From Mesostigma viride (taxonomy: Eukaryota > Streptophyta > Mesostigmatophyceae > Mesostigmatales > Mesostigmataceae): 64,000 nucleotides of DNA. Position numbers and translations under genes: made by a program. A model generated the notes under the pieces. It was not told where the DNA came from. It saw only the letters and a program-made list of their open reading frames with translations, and did not search any database. Each line of letters starts with the position of its first letter. The first letter of the stretch is position 1. This document shows, in pieces, positions 49,696 to 60,951 of the stretch. The stretch covers positions 2,501 through 66,500 of the forward strand of contig RPFO01001353.1 of the NCBI GenBank assembly GCA_009746045.1. The letters run 5' to 3'.

Positions 49696-50044
49696 GTAAA
49701 TAAGGATATCATCTAAGTAAGCTTAAGCACAAGAACGGTCATGCTCAGATAAAGAAACAGAGGAGAAGGAAGGATCCTTTAAATCAGATGACACTTGAGG
49801 AAGGTGAGAATTACCCATAACAGGTCTAAGCACTTCATTCATTAACATTTGAAAAGAGGCAGGAGAGTTACAGAGTCTCATGGCCGCTACTCTAAACTGA
49901 TAATGACCAAAAGGGGTAGCAAAGGCGGTTTTATGGCAATCCTCAGGGGCTATACGCAGTTGCCAAAAACCATCCGCACAATCCAGTACCGTGAAACAAG
50001 TGGAACCTTTAACCTTATTAAATATATCATCAATACGAGGTAGA
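49696..50044 (-). pseudogene. Ty3/gypsy reverse-transcriptase fragment
   Basis: On the - strand the fragment reads TPLPRIDDIFNKVKGSTCF, LDCADGFWQLRIAPED (first catalytic Asp) and FATPFGHYQFRVAAMRLCN (motif B). It then has MNEVLRPVMG, an extra HLPQVSSDLKDP segment, a stop, and AYLDDILIYS (catalytic pair). It is cut off at 50,044 by the 145-bp repeat. The same extra segment occurs in the larger gypsy element at about 58,090-58,170, so both belong to one family. Confidence 0.8.
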
Positions 50045-50189
50045 GGTGTCGCGTCTGCGTGCCACAATCTCCGGCGCCATGCCATGGCGGCTGGCCACTC
50101 AGCTTAATTTGGTAAAACCCAAGTGAGCTGAGCTGACGTGCCTGCCTTAACTGCATGCCCTGTGGGGTGGGCAAGGACCTGTCCCACGA
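50045..50189. repeat. Dispersed 145-bp repeat, copy 2
   Basis: Second copy of 47,505-47,651. It has two extra bases in GGCGCCATGCCATGG. It abuts the reverse-transcriptase fragment. Confidence 0.85.
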
Positions 50190-50336
50190 AGCTCCAGCTG
50201 TCCACTAACACGCGTATGATCCTCTCGACGCTGCGCACTTGTGCTGCCGTCCGCTCAAGTCAGTGCTGCGCGCCCAGCTGTGCCTGGCCCGGCGCGCGTG
50301 CACGTACACTTTCGTCCGCTCTTATGCTGTAAGTGC
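50190..50336. other. Unique spacer
   Basis: Short GC-rich stretch before the G-rich satellite. No feature recognised. Confidence 0.4.
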
Positions 50337-50454
50337 TAGTGTCCCCCCCCGGTCACTAGCCTTTGTCGAAAATGCGTAGAAAACAAATTCCTTGCGCACG
50401 TCACCGGTCTTGTGCATAGTGGGCGCCGCCCGGATGACATAGCTCGCGTCCGTG

Positions 50455-50854
50455 ACAGGGGGGGGGCGGGGGACGGATCCGCCATCGCATCCACGTGGCC
50501 GGCCCTCGCTGAGGGGCTGCGGGGGGAGAGGGGGGGGGCACCTCCGGGTGGGTGGGTGGGTGGGGAGGTGGGGGTGCGGGGGACGGATCCGCCAGTGCAT
50601 CATGGAGGGCCCTCGCTGAGGGGGGTGGGGATGGGGGGGACCTCCGGGTGGGTGGGGGGCGCGGGGGGCGGGGGATCCCGCATACTATGACGTCTCCCTG
50701 AGGGGGGGGGGGAGAGGGGGGGGGACCTCCGGGTGGGTGGGGGGGTGGGGGGGTGGGGCCTCCGGGTGGGTGGGTGGGTGGGGGGGTGGGGGTTGCGGGG
50801 GACGGATCCGCCAGTGCATCATGGAGGGCCCTCGCTGAGGGGGGTGGGGGTGGG
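50455..50854. repeat. G-rich satellite, left block
   Basis: The repeats combine G-runs, ACCTCCGGGTGGGTGG, GGACGGATCCGCCAGTGCAT, CATGGAGGGCCCTCGCTGAG and a variant ATCCCGCATACTATG with CGTCTC and CTGAGG. The same satellite continues beyond 62,807 on the far side of the gypsy element, showing that the element was inserted into it. Confidence 0.85.
50850..50854. repeat. Target-site duplication GTGGG (left)
   Basis: It matches 62,807-62,811 after the right LTR. Low sequence complexity makes the match weaker evidence than usual. Confidence 0.6.
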
Positions 50855-51571
50855 TGTAATGAACCCGTCCGGGTCGTGCGAAAGATCCTATGTCAGGGTA
50901 GGTTAGACATTACGGGTTTCTCGGCTAACCGCCACCACTCTATGGGAGTGGGATTAACGGAACAGATGCGGCTTTTGCTCTGTTACGGCTCACGATGATT
51001 AATATTGCATTAATCTACACAACCTACATTTAGGATAGAGCCACCAAATGCAGTTGGAATAATGCCCCGGGTTCAGACAGGTGATAACACACTCATTTCA
51101 TTCCGAACCAAGAGGACGAGTCTCTCGTCCTCGGACCAATTATTTCACCTAGGCCTGCCACCAAGCTGGCAAGTCGGGCGCCGACATGGCGCCGACCTTC
51201 CAGAGAATTCCGAAACAGTCCACACAAGATCCTCGGGTCGACATCGACCCTCGCTTACATAATCCACGCATGAGTACAAGGGCTCAACCAGCTATAAAGT
51301 ACGCAGCGCGGCGCGACTGCACCGGCCCCTAGAAGATCTCATACATCAACCTAGGCCCAAAATAACTAGTCCGAATCACACAAACTAGCATAATTCCATA
51401 CAAAAGTCCTGACCAAGGGACAATTCCCAAATTAATTAATTAAGTCCTAAATTAAGTCCTAAATTAATTAAGTCCCTAAATGAGTCCCAAAGTCCTACGG
51501 ACCATGACAACAAGCCAAAATACATAATTTATTCCATTGTTGCGCCCGTTCCAAGGGTCGGGCCCGCAACA
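50855..51571 (-). repeat. Gypsy element 3' LTR (left)
   Basis: The LTR is 717 bp, TGTAATGAACCCGTCCGGG to GGGCCCGCAACA. It is about 35 bp longer than its partner because of an extra AATTAATTAAGTCCT-type run near 51,430-51,475. Confidence 0.9.
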
Positions 51572-51592
51572 CTCCTCCCCCTCCCCTGGGGA
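51572..51592 (-). other. Polypurine tract of the gypsy element
   Basis: On the - strand CAGGGGAGGGGGAGGAGT directly precedes the 3' LTR, the expected primer for plus-strand synthesis. Confidence 0.75.
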
Positions 51593-52513
51593 CGGTAGTC
51601 TCTACGGTCATAGAGGTGAAGAAACACAGGAAAAGAAAACACACACAACAATTTATTCTGAGTAGCCGATCGGTCGCTGATCATCGCGGCGGTAGGTTGA
51701 CCATAGGGGCGCTCCCGGTCACACACGACACCATAGAGATCGTCCGCTGCACCGCCTCATGTCGGCGAAACCCATAGTTCCATCGGAATCGTTTCAGCGG
51801 CCGGCATTTCCTCTCCGCGTTTCCTCAACCTCGTTTTCAGGATCATACTCATCGTTCCTGCATTTTCCTCTTCCACGCAGGTTGTGGCTTTTTTGAAAGC
51901 CACGAATGTACCCGGGGATGGGACGCTTCGGCTGCCTCAATGCCTACACATTCAATACGATGTCCCCCTCTCACCTTCCTCCATCATTCCGCTCACATTG
52001 CACTACGTGTCTGTGTTTTGTTCTTTTTCTTGTTCTCGTTTGTTTTGCTGTTCTTGTCCTTTTTCTTTTACTTTTACTGAGGGAGCTAGGCTGGGCTGCG
52101 CGCTGTGTGTGCTACTCTCGTGTTTTTCTGTGGGCACTTGAGAGACTAACCAAGGATCGGGCCCCCCACACGGCAATATCAGCCTTTGCTTTTGTTTACC
52201 CTCCCATATCTCTTTACAAACGCCAAAAAAACACAAAGGCAGGAGCACGGTGACTCATCTGGAACATGAAGAAGGGAAATCTTTTCGTTACAGGAAAGAG
52301 GTGTCAAGTATGACAATTGGAAGGCCCCCCCACTGGGAATCCACATGTTCCGAGTCCATTCAGCTGTGTTGTTAGCCACATCCTGCCCCGGGGAGATGCA
52401 TCATGGACCACCGCTATCGCGTAACGGGTGTTACGCAGTGAATATTGACTTACCTCAATATGCTCCGCTCTGGTTCTGTTTGATGTCTTAGCTCTCAGTG
52501 CATCTGAATCATC
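51593..52513. other. Non-coding interval inside the gypsy element
   Basis: No integrase, chromodomain or other domain was recognised on either strand. The 5' part of the Penelope-like element probably begins somewhere in the last 200 bp. Confidence 0.4.
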
Positions 52514-54165
52514 ATGAAACACCTTATGACTTTCTGGCATGCTCTTACCCTCCACAGAATACGGCAATCCAGTGGCATTGATTACCGGAAGTACACTGCT
52601 ATTTCTCGGCAGTTCCCCTATCGTATCTCCTCACAGGCATGGCGGAAGCGTTGTCGCATCAACACGCGCCATAACCATCACTGCAAGGATGACCATACTC
52701 TACGTCGCCTCCGGCGCTTACAGCGCACGCATTTGTCGCTTACCAACTCCACTCGCCCACACCCCGTAAGCACCCGTCGCGTCATTTATGCCATTTACAA
52801 CCGCAGGTACCCTCAGCGTATCTACGTTGGCCAGACGCAACGGGATGCCTGGACGCGTTTTCAGGAACATGTCCGAGCGGCACGCCGCCTTCATATTGGC
52901 CGCCCTGCCGCCAACGACGACACCCCCCTACATGGCGCCATGGCCCAATACGGGTGGTGGGATTGGCGAGTCGTCCCCTTGGAACATGTCCCCGGCACCT
53001 TTACCGGCGCCGCTTTTCGCAAAGCCGCAGGGCATCGGGAAACGTTTTGGAAACGAATGTTACATGCATTTCTGCCCCACGGTTTTTGCATTGAAGGCAA
53101 GAGTTTCAAAGCTCGGTCTCGCCGCCGCCCGCCTCCCCTCCGTCCCCGCCCTCTTATGTTCATCCGTGCCTGGCGTCTGAAGCACAATCTCCACCCATAT
53201 CGCCCCTATCCCCCCAGCGTCACCCCGGCCCCTCCACCTTCCACACATGTGTCCACCGATCCTTCCCTTTACTCCACCAGTCTCCGCTGCTTACGTCACA
53301 TGTCTCGGCTTATGCAACGCGGCAACTTTCATGCATCCTATCTCGAAGCCTGCAGCTTGAAGAAGCTTACCAGCTTACACATTGCCGTCGGGTCGTGCTC
53401 CCCAGCTGATCTGCAAGTCCCCCGCTCCCATGCCACTAGTCTGCGAGGCCTTCTCTCACGTATCATTCGGCACCGTGTCAATGGGAATGCAGATGCACTG
53501 CGTCCGCGCCGTTTGCTGATCTCACCTTTCATTCATGCTGCGATGGATGAGCTGTGTTTGCCACACATTCTGCATTTGCCGCAAGTGCAGGCTGCGATGC
53601 CGCTCGTGGTGCGCAACACTTTCGGCACTCCCATTGCCGCCTGGCATTACTCTCCCACCTTGGGACAAATGGTTTTCAGCAACGGGAAGGTCAGCCGCGA
53701 TACAACGCCCACCGAGCTGGCCACCATCTTGGCAGGGCCCTGCCCCTGCCAACAACAACGGTATTTCAAGTACCTTGATCCCACCTCACAGCACGTCATG
53801 ACCGCTGACCTCAGCATCCTGCCGAGCCACACGCTTGTAGACCTTTTTGCCAAAGGCACCAAGTTTCGGCCGTGGGTCCAGCGCACGTGTGCCAAAGAGG
53901 TGAATGCACTGCTCTCCACATCACTGCGCAAATTCTGCAATGCCATGAGCACGGACCTACAGCTTGCTCCCCTTGCCATGGAACCGTGGTTTCGCGCCGT
54001 CATTCACGAATGCAATGCACGTCTCACCAGGCTTGATTACCGTCTCCAGCAGGTCCACCGCACCACCTGGCTCAACACCACAGATAAAGCACTTCTTGAC
54101 CACTTCAAGCAGGACTTTATCATCACGTGTGTTGACAAGAGTGCCAACAACTTTGCTTTATATGC
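52514..54165 (+). CDS. Penelope-like element ORF, N-terminal part with GIY-YIG endonuclease (frameshifted)
   Basis: The + strand frame starts MKHLMTFWHALTLHRIRQSS. Residues about 88-190 form a GIY-YIG nuclease: VIYAIYN and RIYVGQT as the two signature strands, the catalytic Arg region WTRFQEHVRAARR, and HRETFWKRMLHAF carrying the catalytic Glu. A basic linker then leads to the first reverse-transcriptase blocks (FIITCVDKSANNFAL). An N-terminal GIY-YIG is the permuted order of Chlamys/Naiad-type Penelope-like elements. The frame is formally open to 54,421, but the domain moves to another frame near 54,155-54,165. Confidence 0.82.
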
Positions 54166-55569
54166 AAGAAGCACTACCTTGCTACTTTGCAACACGAGTT
54201 GGCGTCCAGCCCTACCTATGTTCAGCGTGCACAGTCCACCGCCAGTATCACTGCTGCTCATCGGGCTTTTCTGCACAGCCAAAACATTTTTGCTCGGGCA
54301 TTCCTTAAGCGGCAGCGACGCGCCACCACCACTACGTTCCCATATCTGTATCTCACTCTTAAGCTGCACAAAACTCCTGTTGCTTTGCGCACCATTGCTG
54401 CGTCGCATTCAGCCCCACTGATGCCTCTCTCGAAACTCATCTGCCATGCTTTGAATGCTCTTCTCCCCGAAGCCAATGCATTATGGGTGGAGGTGCTGTC
54501 GAATGCCGGGTATGAATGCGCTGGTAGTTGGATCGTCATAGACTCAGCCCAAGTACGCCTACGCCTTGCCGCCCTTAGCCGTTCTAAGACAGCAGCAGAG
54601 AAACGTATACCTATGCCCATAGCCACCTATGATTTCACCACTCTATATACCACACTAGATTTGCACGATTTGAAAGCTCGTTTAGATAGCCTCCTTACTC
54701 GTCTGTATGCACGTAGGCCTCACGGGCGCAACCACCTGCACGTGCGTGTTTCTCAGACCAAGCCCACGGCAACGTGGCTCTCAGGGATCGCGGCAGGTGC
54801 TATCGTGCGGGATGGTTATAATTATATTATCACGAAGGCTGACCTTGTCCATTGGATCTCTTATCTTGTTGATAACACCTTCATCTGTTTTGCGGGCAAT
54901 GTATACCAACAAGCTATCGGCATCCCTATGGGCACTAACTGTGCCGGGCTCCTTGCAAACCTCTATCTATACACTTATGAGCTTGCATTCATGGAGAATC
55001 TCATTGCCTCAAACGATGATGTTCTCATCAGGCGTTTTATCCATACATGTCGATACATTGATGATGTCATCGCTTTCGACAACCCTGATTTCGCAACCCA
55101 TTTGTATATCACCGCTGGTCTGCCTGGCATCTACCCGCAAGCGTCCCTCACATTAAAGCTCACGTCGGAGGATACTCATTGCAATTACCTCGATCTTAAC
55201 ATTACCCATAACAAGAAGGGCTGGCGTACGGCTGTCTATGATAAGCGCAAGGATCCTAAATACCAGCAAATTCCTTTTATTCGTTACCCCGATATTCACA
55301 GTCTCCTTTCCCACACAGCAAAATATGGTGTTGTTCTTTCTCAGTTACATCGTTTTTCCCGTCTTTGTTCTTATCGTGTTGATTTCATCACGACTCTTGT
55401 TGAACTCTTGCAGCGTTTATTGGTCAAAGACTATGACCGAGCCATTATGCTCCGTCAAGTCCGATGTTTTTTGCAACGTCACCCACATCTGTTCGGTGCT
55501 GCCCCTTGGCACAAGCTCTACAAACAGGTCGTGGACCGGCTGGATCGCATAGTATCTCCGCACATCTGA
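54160..55569 (+). CDS. Penelope-like element reverse transcriptase, C-terminal part
   Basis: Continuation of the preceding protein in a shifted frame (ICKKHYLATLQHELASS). Landmarks: FPYLYLTLKLHKTPVALR; TYDFTTLYTTLDLHDLKARL with the first catalytic Asp; IGIPMGTNCAGLLANLYLYT; and RYIDDVIAF at 55,051-55,077 with the catalytic Asp pair. A helical thumb-like region follows (IPFIRYPDIHSLLSHTAKYG), ending VDRLDRIVSPHI. There is no C-terminal endonuclease, consistent with the N-terminal nuclease. A single frame change is the only visible defect. Confidence 0.85.
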   Translation: MCKKHYLATLQHELASSPTYVQRAQSTASITAAHRAFLHSQNIFARAFLKRQRRATTTTFPYLYLTLKLHKTPVALRTIAASHSAPLMPLSKLICHALNALLPEANALWVEVLSNAGYECAGSWIVIDSAQVRLRLAALSRSKTAAEKRIPMPIATYDFTTLYTTLDLHDLKARLDSLLTRLYARRPHGRNHLHVRVSQTKPTATWLSGIAAGAIVRDGYNYIITKADLVHWISYLVDNTFICFAGNVYQQAIGIPMGTNCAGLLANLYLYTYELAFMENLIASNDDVLIRRFIHTCRYIDDVIAFDNPDFATHLYITAGLPGIYPQASLTLKLTSEDTHCNYLDLNITHNKKGWRTAVYDKRKDPKYQQIPFIRYPDIHSLLSHTAKYGVVLSQLHRFSRLCSYRVDFITTLVELLQRLLVKDYDRAIMLRQVRCFLQRHPHLFGAAPWHKLYKQVVDRLDRIVSPHI

Positions 55570-57350
55570 ACCCTGTGATGCCAGATCTCCTTTGCGGCCG
55601 TTCCGAGCTTGGCACTGGATTCGTTGTCCACATCGTCGCGTCGCTGCCGCAACACGATGTTTTCTGGCATCCGCGGGCTTTTGGTTCCCGCCGCACATTT
55701 GAAAGTGCTGTCCTCCGGCTTTTTGCCTTTGCACCGTGTGCAGTTCTTGGACGTTTGGAATCATGGCATGGCTAACGTGATGACTGACTAGCTACCTTTT
55801 CAGTGGTTTTCCATTTGCGGGTATTTCCTCGTAAATGGTGGGAGAGCGATCGCAGCAATGGTGCTCACCACTAGACACTCCCGGCCAGTTAGGCTAGAAA
55901 CACACGCCCTGATCAAGCATGCTGTTTCCGGCCCCACCGTCTAGGTCATCTCGTCGCTCTACACGTAAGCCAGCCATAATTTCAATGCACAAGGATACAC
56001 ATTTCCATCACCATTCATCTTCATCATCCTGAACGACTCGAACACGCGGACAAGATAACGGCAGGCTTGAGCTACCATGGTCCGGATTCTCCCGATTTCT
56101 GGCCTGCGCTGGTTGTCTCCTTGATAGGGGTACTATGTCCCAACCCTTGTTCTCCAACGGGCCAGTGAAACCAATTCTCCCAAAACTCGCCACACAAGGA
56201 CAAGTCTTGACGTAGTCAACGTCTCTCCCTACTATAGGCCGAAGGGAGGAAACCAGATCCTATCACGTGAGGGCTTTCGGGTTTTGACCACAGAAACTTC
56301 TCCGCGTGGGTTAACAGTCGTCTGAATGAACAGCTCGTTTGACTTTTTCGCCATGGCGGGGCTTCCATGACTAGAGACTGCTCCAGACGGCGGGGATATT
56401 CCCAGTACTAACGGTACAGGGCATCCATTGGCATTATAGGTGTGGGGCGCTCCACCTTGCCTGCTGGCTGTCTTCCCACCACGAAGTCATTCCTATAGTG
56501 TCCATCTTCCGACTCCCACGTTTGTCCTATCTACCGGGACCTTACACCAAGAACCAGGTCCAGTTGGGCCTAAGGCCGGCTACCTACCCCAGGTCAAGCA
56601 TGACATTTCACGGTCGACTAGCTCAAGCAACATAATACCGTGCCCTCATCACATGAGGCACCACTGGAAACTGGAACAAATCACGGGGCAATGCCCTGGG
56701 TGACTGGAAACTCCGGATCTCTGGACTGGAACAGCAGGAACAGGAACCCCCATAATCCTTCCTGGAATCTCCCCCACTTCCACCAAATCCATCAATTTCC
56801 CTCTCACCGCTGCCCTCCCTGGCGACCGCGCTAGTGCAGGCCGGGCCGCGGCAGCATATAAAATTCCGCCAGCGACCCGAATCAGAGGCGCACACCAATC
56901 AACGCCAAGACAACCCAATTGATGGGGTCGACCGATACCAATACTACTGGATGCACGGCTGCAGGCGACTATGCTTATCACAACTGGGATAGTAATACGT
57001 GCGTGGCGGACACGTTGTGCGCGACCATGCACAGTGGCCGGCACGCAACAGTTGGGGTGCGCAACAGTGGTCCGCGGGGCGCGCACGCGCCAGCATGTGA
57101 CAGCGTTGTAAACGCCACAGCCGAGCAAAGGCCAAAATATGCATGGATCACCGCAGTCGTCATCAACGACTACGGGAGGTGCTCGCGTGCAGAACTGACC
57201 AATGCGGTCGATGCAGGGAGGACCACCAAGCTGAATCACGTCTTGCCTGTGCGGAGATGCGCAAGCGCTAAACTCATCATCCCGTCTGCAAGACACCTGA
57301 TGTGGAGTCAACCACAGCGGAAGGCGCCCAGGGGCTGAAATACACAGACA
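55570..57350. other. Interval between Penelope-like ORF and gypsy RNase H
   Basis: It should hold the 3' end of the Penelope-like element and the remains of the gypsy integrase. I recognise no domain. The - strand frame around 57,340-57,410 (HAWRHHLLG) is the shifted end of RNase H. Confidence 0.4.
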
Positions 57351-57390
57351 ACGCTGCCAACTGGGATCGCGTCCGAAGATGTCGGCAGCA

Positions 57391-57714
57391 TCAAACTGCG
57401 CACCTAGCAAGTGGTGGCGCCATGCGTGGCAAGTGACAACAGTAGACCACGGCCAGCAGCTCCTGCTGATGAAGCGGATCGTTCCACTCGGCGGGGATCA
57501 TGGTGCGGGAGATATACTCAACCGCGGTTGCAAGCCCTTGCCTTGGTCCTGCAACAGAACCCCACCGATGGCCACCTTGCATGCCCGCATCCGTCGCGAC
57601 CACAAAAGGAAGGGACGGGTCAGGATGCACGAGCACTGGGGCCGCGGTCAAGCTGGCCTTAAAGACCTCAAAGGCTTGTTGCAGCATTGCTCCGACCATG
57701 CAGACAAACGCCAC
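57391..57714 (-). pseudogene. Gypsy element RNase H, decayed
   Basis: The - strand frame reads LQQAFEVFKASLTAAPVLVH then FVVATDAGMQGG (catalytic Asp) and EYISRTMIPAEW, HQQELLAVVYCCHL. The following WRHHLLG block is in another frame and the rest is lost. Confidence 0.75.
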
Positions 57715-57721
57715 GCACTTC

Positions 57722-58330
57722 TCAAGGAGCGCGTTGATGGGCGACGCGATCGTGGCGAACCGGGCCCGGATGAAGCGCCGGTAGTACTAAGGACGCAATT
57801 CCCCAGGAAGCTACGCTGCCACGTGCCCTTCCCGTCGGTCGGTGCAGGCCATTGTTGGACAGAGGCAATCTTCTCGGGGTCCGTAGCCACGCGGCTGCGG
57901 CTGAGAGCGCGTGGCCCTGCAGGAACGGGACGATGCGCCCCGCGCGGACCTTGGCCCGACGGGCCGAGAGATGCTCCTCCTCCATGATGCGCAGGACCGT
58001 ATCGACGTCCTCCAGGTGATCCTCGAAGGTCTTGGAGTACACCACGATGTCGTCAAGACAATAGGCCAATGCGCACGTGCGTTTCCAGGACCAGGGCGGC
58101 TTGTCCCCGCCCTTGCGAGGGTCGCGCAAGTCGCTGGACACCTGTGGCATGCAGGTGTGCGGTAGTAACCCATGACGGGTCGAAGAATGCCCTTCATGAG
58201 CATCTGGGAGGCATGCCGTCGCTGTCGCTCGGGACCGGACTCGTACTGGACGTTGTGAACCTACATGCCCTGCGCAAGGTATTGGTGCTGAGGGCACCAG
58301 AAGGAACCATGATTCCGGGAACCACACCAC
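57722..58330 (-). pseudogene. Gypsy element reverse transcriptase, decayed
   Basis: Fragments lie in two or three frames. One frame has MKGILRPVMG. Another has MPQVSSDLRDP followed by LAYCLDDIVVYSKTFEDHLE (catalytic DD) and VDTVLRIMEEEHLS. A third has VATDPEKIASVQQWPAPTDG, which begins the tether before RNase H. The order is right for Ty3/gypsy, but the N-terminal half (first Asp) was not clearly seen. Confidence 0.75.
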
Positions 58331-58339
58331 GCGGCGCTT

Positions 58340-58530
58340 GACACTGATCGTTACGTCCTAGGCGCAGGATGCGCATCCTGCCAGTCCACGCTGAGGATAA
58401 TGTCGGCGGCGCCCAGAGGCGCCACGGTGGCTGCCACCTCCATAGGGATGCCGTGGCCAACAGCCATGATGTCCACGAGGCCAGGGGACGCCGGAGTGCT
58501 TGTTCTGGTGTCTGGTAAGGCAGAGGGCGG
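58340..58530 (-). pseudogene. Gypsy element aspartic-protease remnant
   Basis: In one - strand frame GHGIPMEVAATVAPLGAADI is followed by ILSVDWQDAHPA, resembling the end of a retropepsin domain (I-L-G/S-x-D-W) before reverse transcriptase. The catalytic D-S/T-G was not located. Confidence 0.5.
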
Positions 58531-58962
58531 GGAGACGTACCTCGATCTGGGGCCTGCCTGTCGTTCCTATCTACGTATTGGCCTCTGGGGCCGACGCGTC
58601 TGCATCTGGTGCGGGCGTCTGTTCTACCTGGTTGACTAGTAACTCTACTCCTCCCTTCCCCCTCGTCCAAAGATGTCGCCCGGGAATTGAACGTATGAGC
58701 GAGAGGCACCAATGGCCCGCAGCTAGTTTGGTAGAATGACACAGCTAGGCATGAATACTAGCTGCGACCATCACGTCTCCCGGGGGAAGTGACCGTGTAT
58801 ACATCGGCCTCCTCCGCCTCCTCCTGCTGGTCAAGTGCCTGGTATAGGTACTCCGCCACGACCACAGGGGGGCCGAGAGGTTCCAGCGCACTGAGGGATC
58901 AAACCCGTGTGTGGGATCCCTCCCCTTCCCCAGGGGACCGCGCGTCCGCGCGCTGGTCGTCG

Positions 58963-59577
58963 TCATCCGGGGGGCCTTGCTGGAACTTGTGGGCCCACGT
59001 ACGCTGAAACACGTGTGCGCGTCTTGAGTCGCGGGCAGTCCTTCTTGAGGTGTCCGATCTCGTTGCACCTGAAGCAGCGGGCCTTGGACACGTCGATGGT
59101 GTGTAGCTGTGTGGCGGGCAGCTCATCGTCCTCCGATTCCTCCTCCCGGACGGGTTCAACTTCCCGCGGGCTGGCTGAGCGCCGGCGCGTGATGATGTCG
59201 GCCACTTGGAGAAGGTACTGCTGGACGGCATGGATGTCCAAGCGTTCCCAGGGGACCTCCGCGTAGTGTTTCGTAACCTCGTCCACGAGGTCAGGGTGAT
59301 CAGCCTCCAGAAACCGAATCTTGTACTCGGTCCATGTCAGGTCCCCGGTCAGCCGCGCCGCAAAGGAGCCGAAGGTGGTGAGGAACTCCGCCAAGTCAGT
59401 GTTGCCCTGACGTAGGCGGCCGAACTCAAACCGCTCAGTCAGTCGATAGCCGGGAGGGATGAGCTTGCGCCGGATGCGCGCCAGCAGTTCCTCAACCGTC
59501 TGCGGGTATGACTGAGCCGCCCCACTCTCGACGTTAAGCATCCCGACCACTGATGGGTCCATACACTTCACCACCAC
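58963..59577 (-). CDS. Gypsy element Gag, C-terminal part with zinc knuckle
   Basis: A 204-residue frame. Capsid-like helices (YPQTVEELLARIRRKLIPPG, QGNTDLAEFLTTFGSFAARL, HPDLVDEVTKHYAEVPWE), an acidic linker and a CCHC knuckle, CFRCNEIGHLKKDC (59,036-59,077), mark it as Ty3/gypsy Gag. The upstream part is in another frame. Confidence 0.8.
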   Translation of the reverse strand: MVVKCMDPSVVGMLNVESGAAQSYPQTVEELLARIRRKLIPPGYRLTERFEFGRLRQGNTDLAEFLTTFGSFAARLTGDLTWTEYKIRFLEADHPDLVDEVTKHYAEVPWERLDIHAVQQYLLQVADIITRRRSASPREVEPVREEESEDDELPATQLHTIDVSKARCFRCNEIGHLKKDCPRLKTRTRVSAYVGPQVPARPPG

Positions 59578-59624
59578 GTAGGGGATCAGAACCTTGGTGG
59601 CCAGCTAGCTGCCACTCATGGTGT

Positions 59625-60951
59625 TCATTCACACCATACGGTGTACAACTGTTGCCACATACGAGCCCACTCGTCGATCTCACGGGGGGTCATGCCCGCA
59701 TGGAGCTTGGGCACCGCCTTAAAATCTGGCATAGGCGGGGCCTTGCCAGGGTCAGGTCGCAAGGGACCGCCCTTTCTGCAGTACGCGGGGCTGGAAAAGG
59801 TGAGGGGCTCGTGACGCCGCACCCGCATCTCCTGGTGCGAGCCCCATCCTGCAGTCTGGTGATGCCCACGTTGGGACACAAAGGTGTCCTCCTCACGCTT
59901 GGGATCGAAGTCGCCCGCTTCTCGGCGGGGCGCGTAGTCATCGGATACCCGCTGCGACGAAAAGCCCGCCTGGGGGCTGGCTCACGCCGAACTCGAACGG
60001 GCGTGGGGTGCTCATAACCGGGGTCATCCAGGGGCAGCCGACTGAAGTTGGCGTTGGTGGGCGCGCCCCTTGCTGGGAGAGAGGTGGGTACATTAGGAAA
60101 GGGACCCGGGGGATCGTAGTCCTCCTCCTCAGGATCGTTCTGCACGTGGGCCGACCCCGACGCCCGTGGCGGGGATCTGGACCATCTAGCGTTTGCTCCA
60201 AAGGAGACCCGACGGGAATCCCTTCAAGGACCCAGCCCCGGCCCGCCGCGGCCACGCCCTGCCCAAGGGTGGGTCAGGCGCGGGCGGCCACGAGCATATG
60301 CTCCCATGCAGTTGAGAGGGCTGCACGAACTCAGGCGGAGGAGCGAACGGCGAGCTAGCTACCGGGCTATCCGCGGCCTCTATCTCCTCATCCTCCTCCT
60401 GCACGACTTCCATAGATGGTGGTCGCTGCGTAGGAGGTACCCTGTCCCAGTTGCCCATGTGCTGGGTCAATAGCGGTCGCGGCTGCTGCTGCTGCTGCTG
60501 CTGCTGCCATGCTGCTGCTGCTGCTGCTGCTGCCATGCTGCTGCTGCGTCTGTTGCGGCGGCGGAGACTGCTGAGACTGAGGCTGTCGCTGCGGCGACTG
60601 CTGAGACAATTGCTGTCGCTGCGGCGACTGCTGAGGCACATGCTGTCGCTGCGGCGACTGCTGAGACAATTGCTGTCGCTGCGGCGACTGCTGTTGCTGA
60701 TCAAACCCTAGGGCAGCTTGTTCTACTAGCTGCGACTCCAGGGTCGTCTGCCATTGTGCGGTAGCCGTAGCGGCTGCATCGGATATCCGGGAGCCTCTGG
60801 AGCTCCTACTGGACGTGCTAGATCTTCTGGAACCCTGACTGGACGTGCTGGATACTTCTTGACCGGCCCTATTGTCCTCTGGGGACGATATCCTGCTCTG
60901 GCCCTCTGGGGGCCGCGTGTTACCACCACCTCGCTTTTTCTGATTGGGCAT
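59625..60951 (-). pseudogene. Gypsy element Gag, N-terminal part, frameshifted
   Basis: It starts MPNQKKRGGGNTRPPEGQSR (60,951), with a Ser-rich segment and a Gln/Pro repeat (SPQRQQLSQQ-type units, 60,540-60,700) followed by poly-Ala/Gln-type CAG runs. It then changes frame to MQNDPEEEDYDPPGPFPN and again to MTPREIDEWARMWQQLY, ending at 59,625. At least two frame changes are needed. Confidence 0.65.
60475..60545. repeat. CTG/CAG trinucleotide runs
   Basis: Two runs of CTG (8-10 units) within the gag sequence; the period keeps the frame. Confidence 0.9.
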
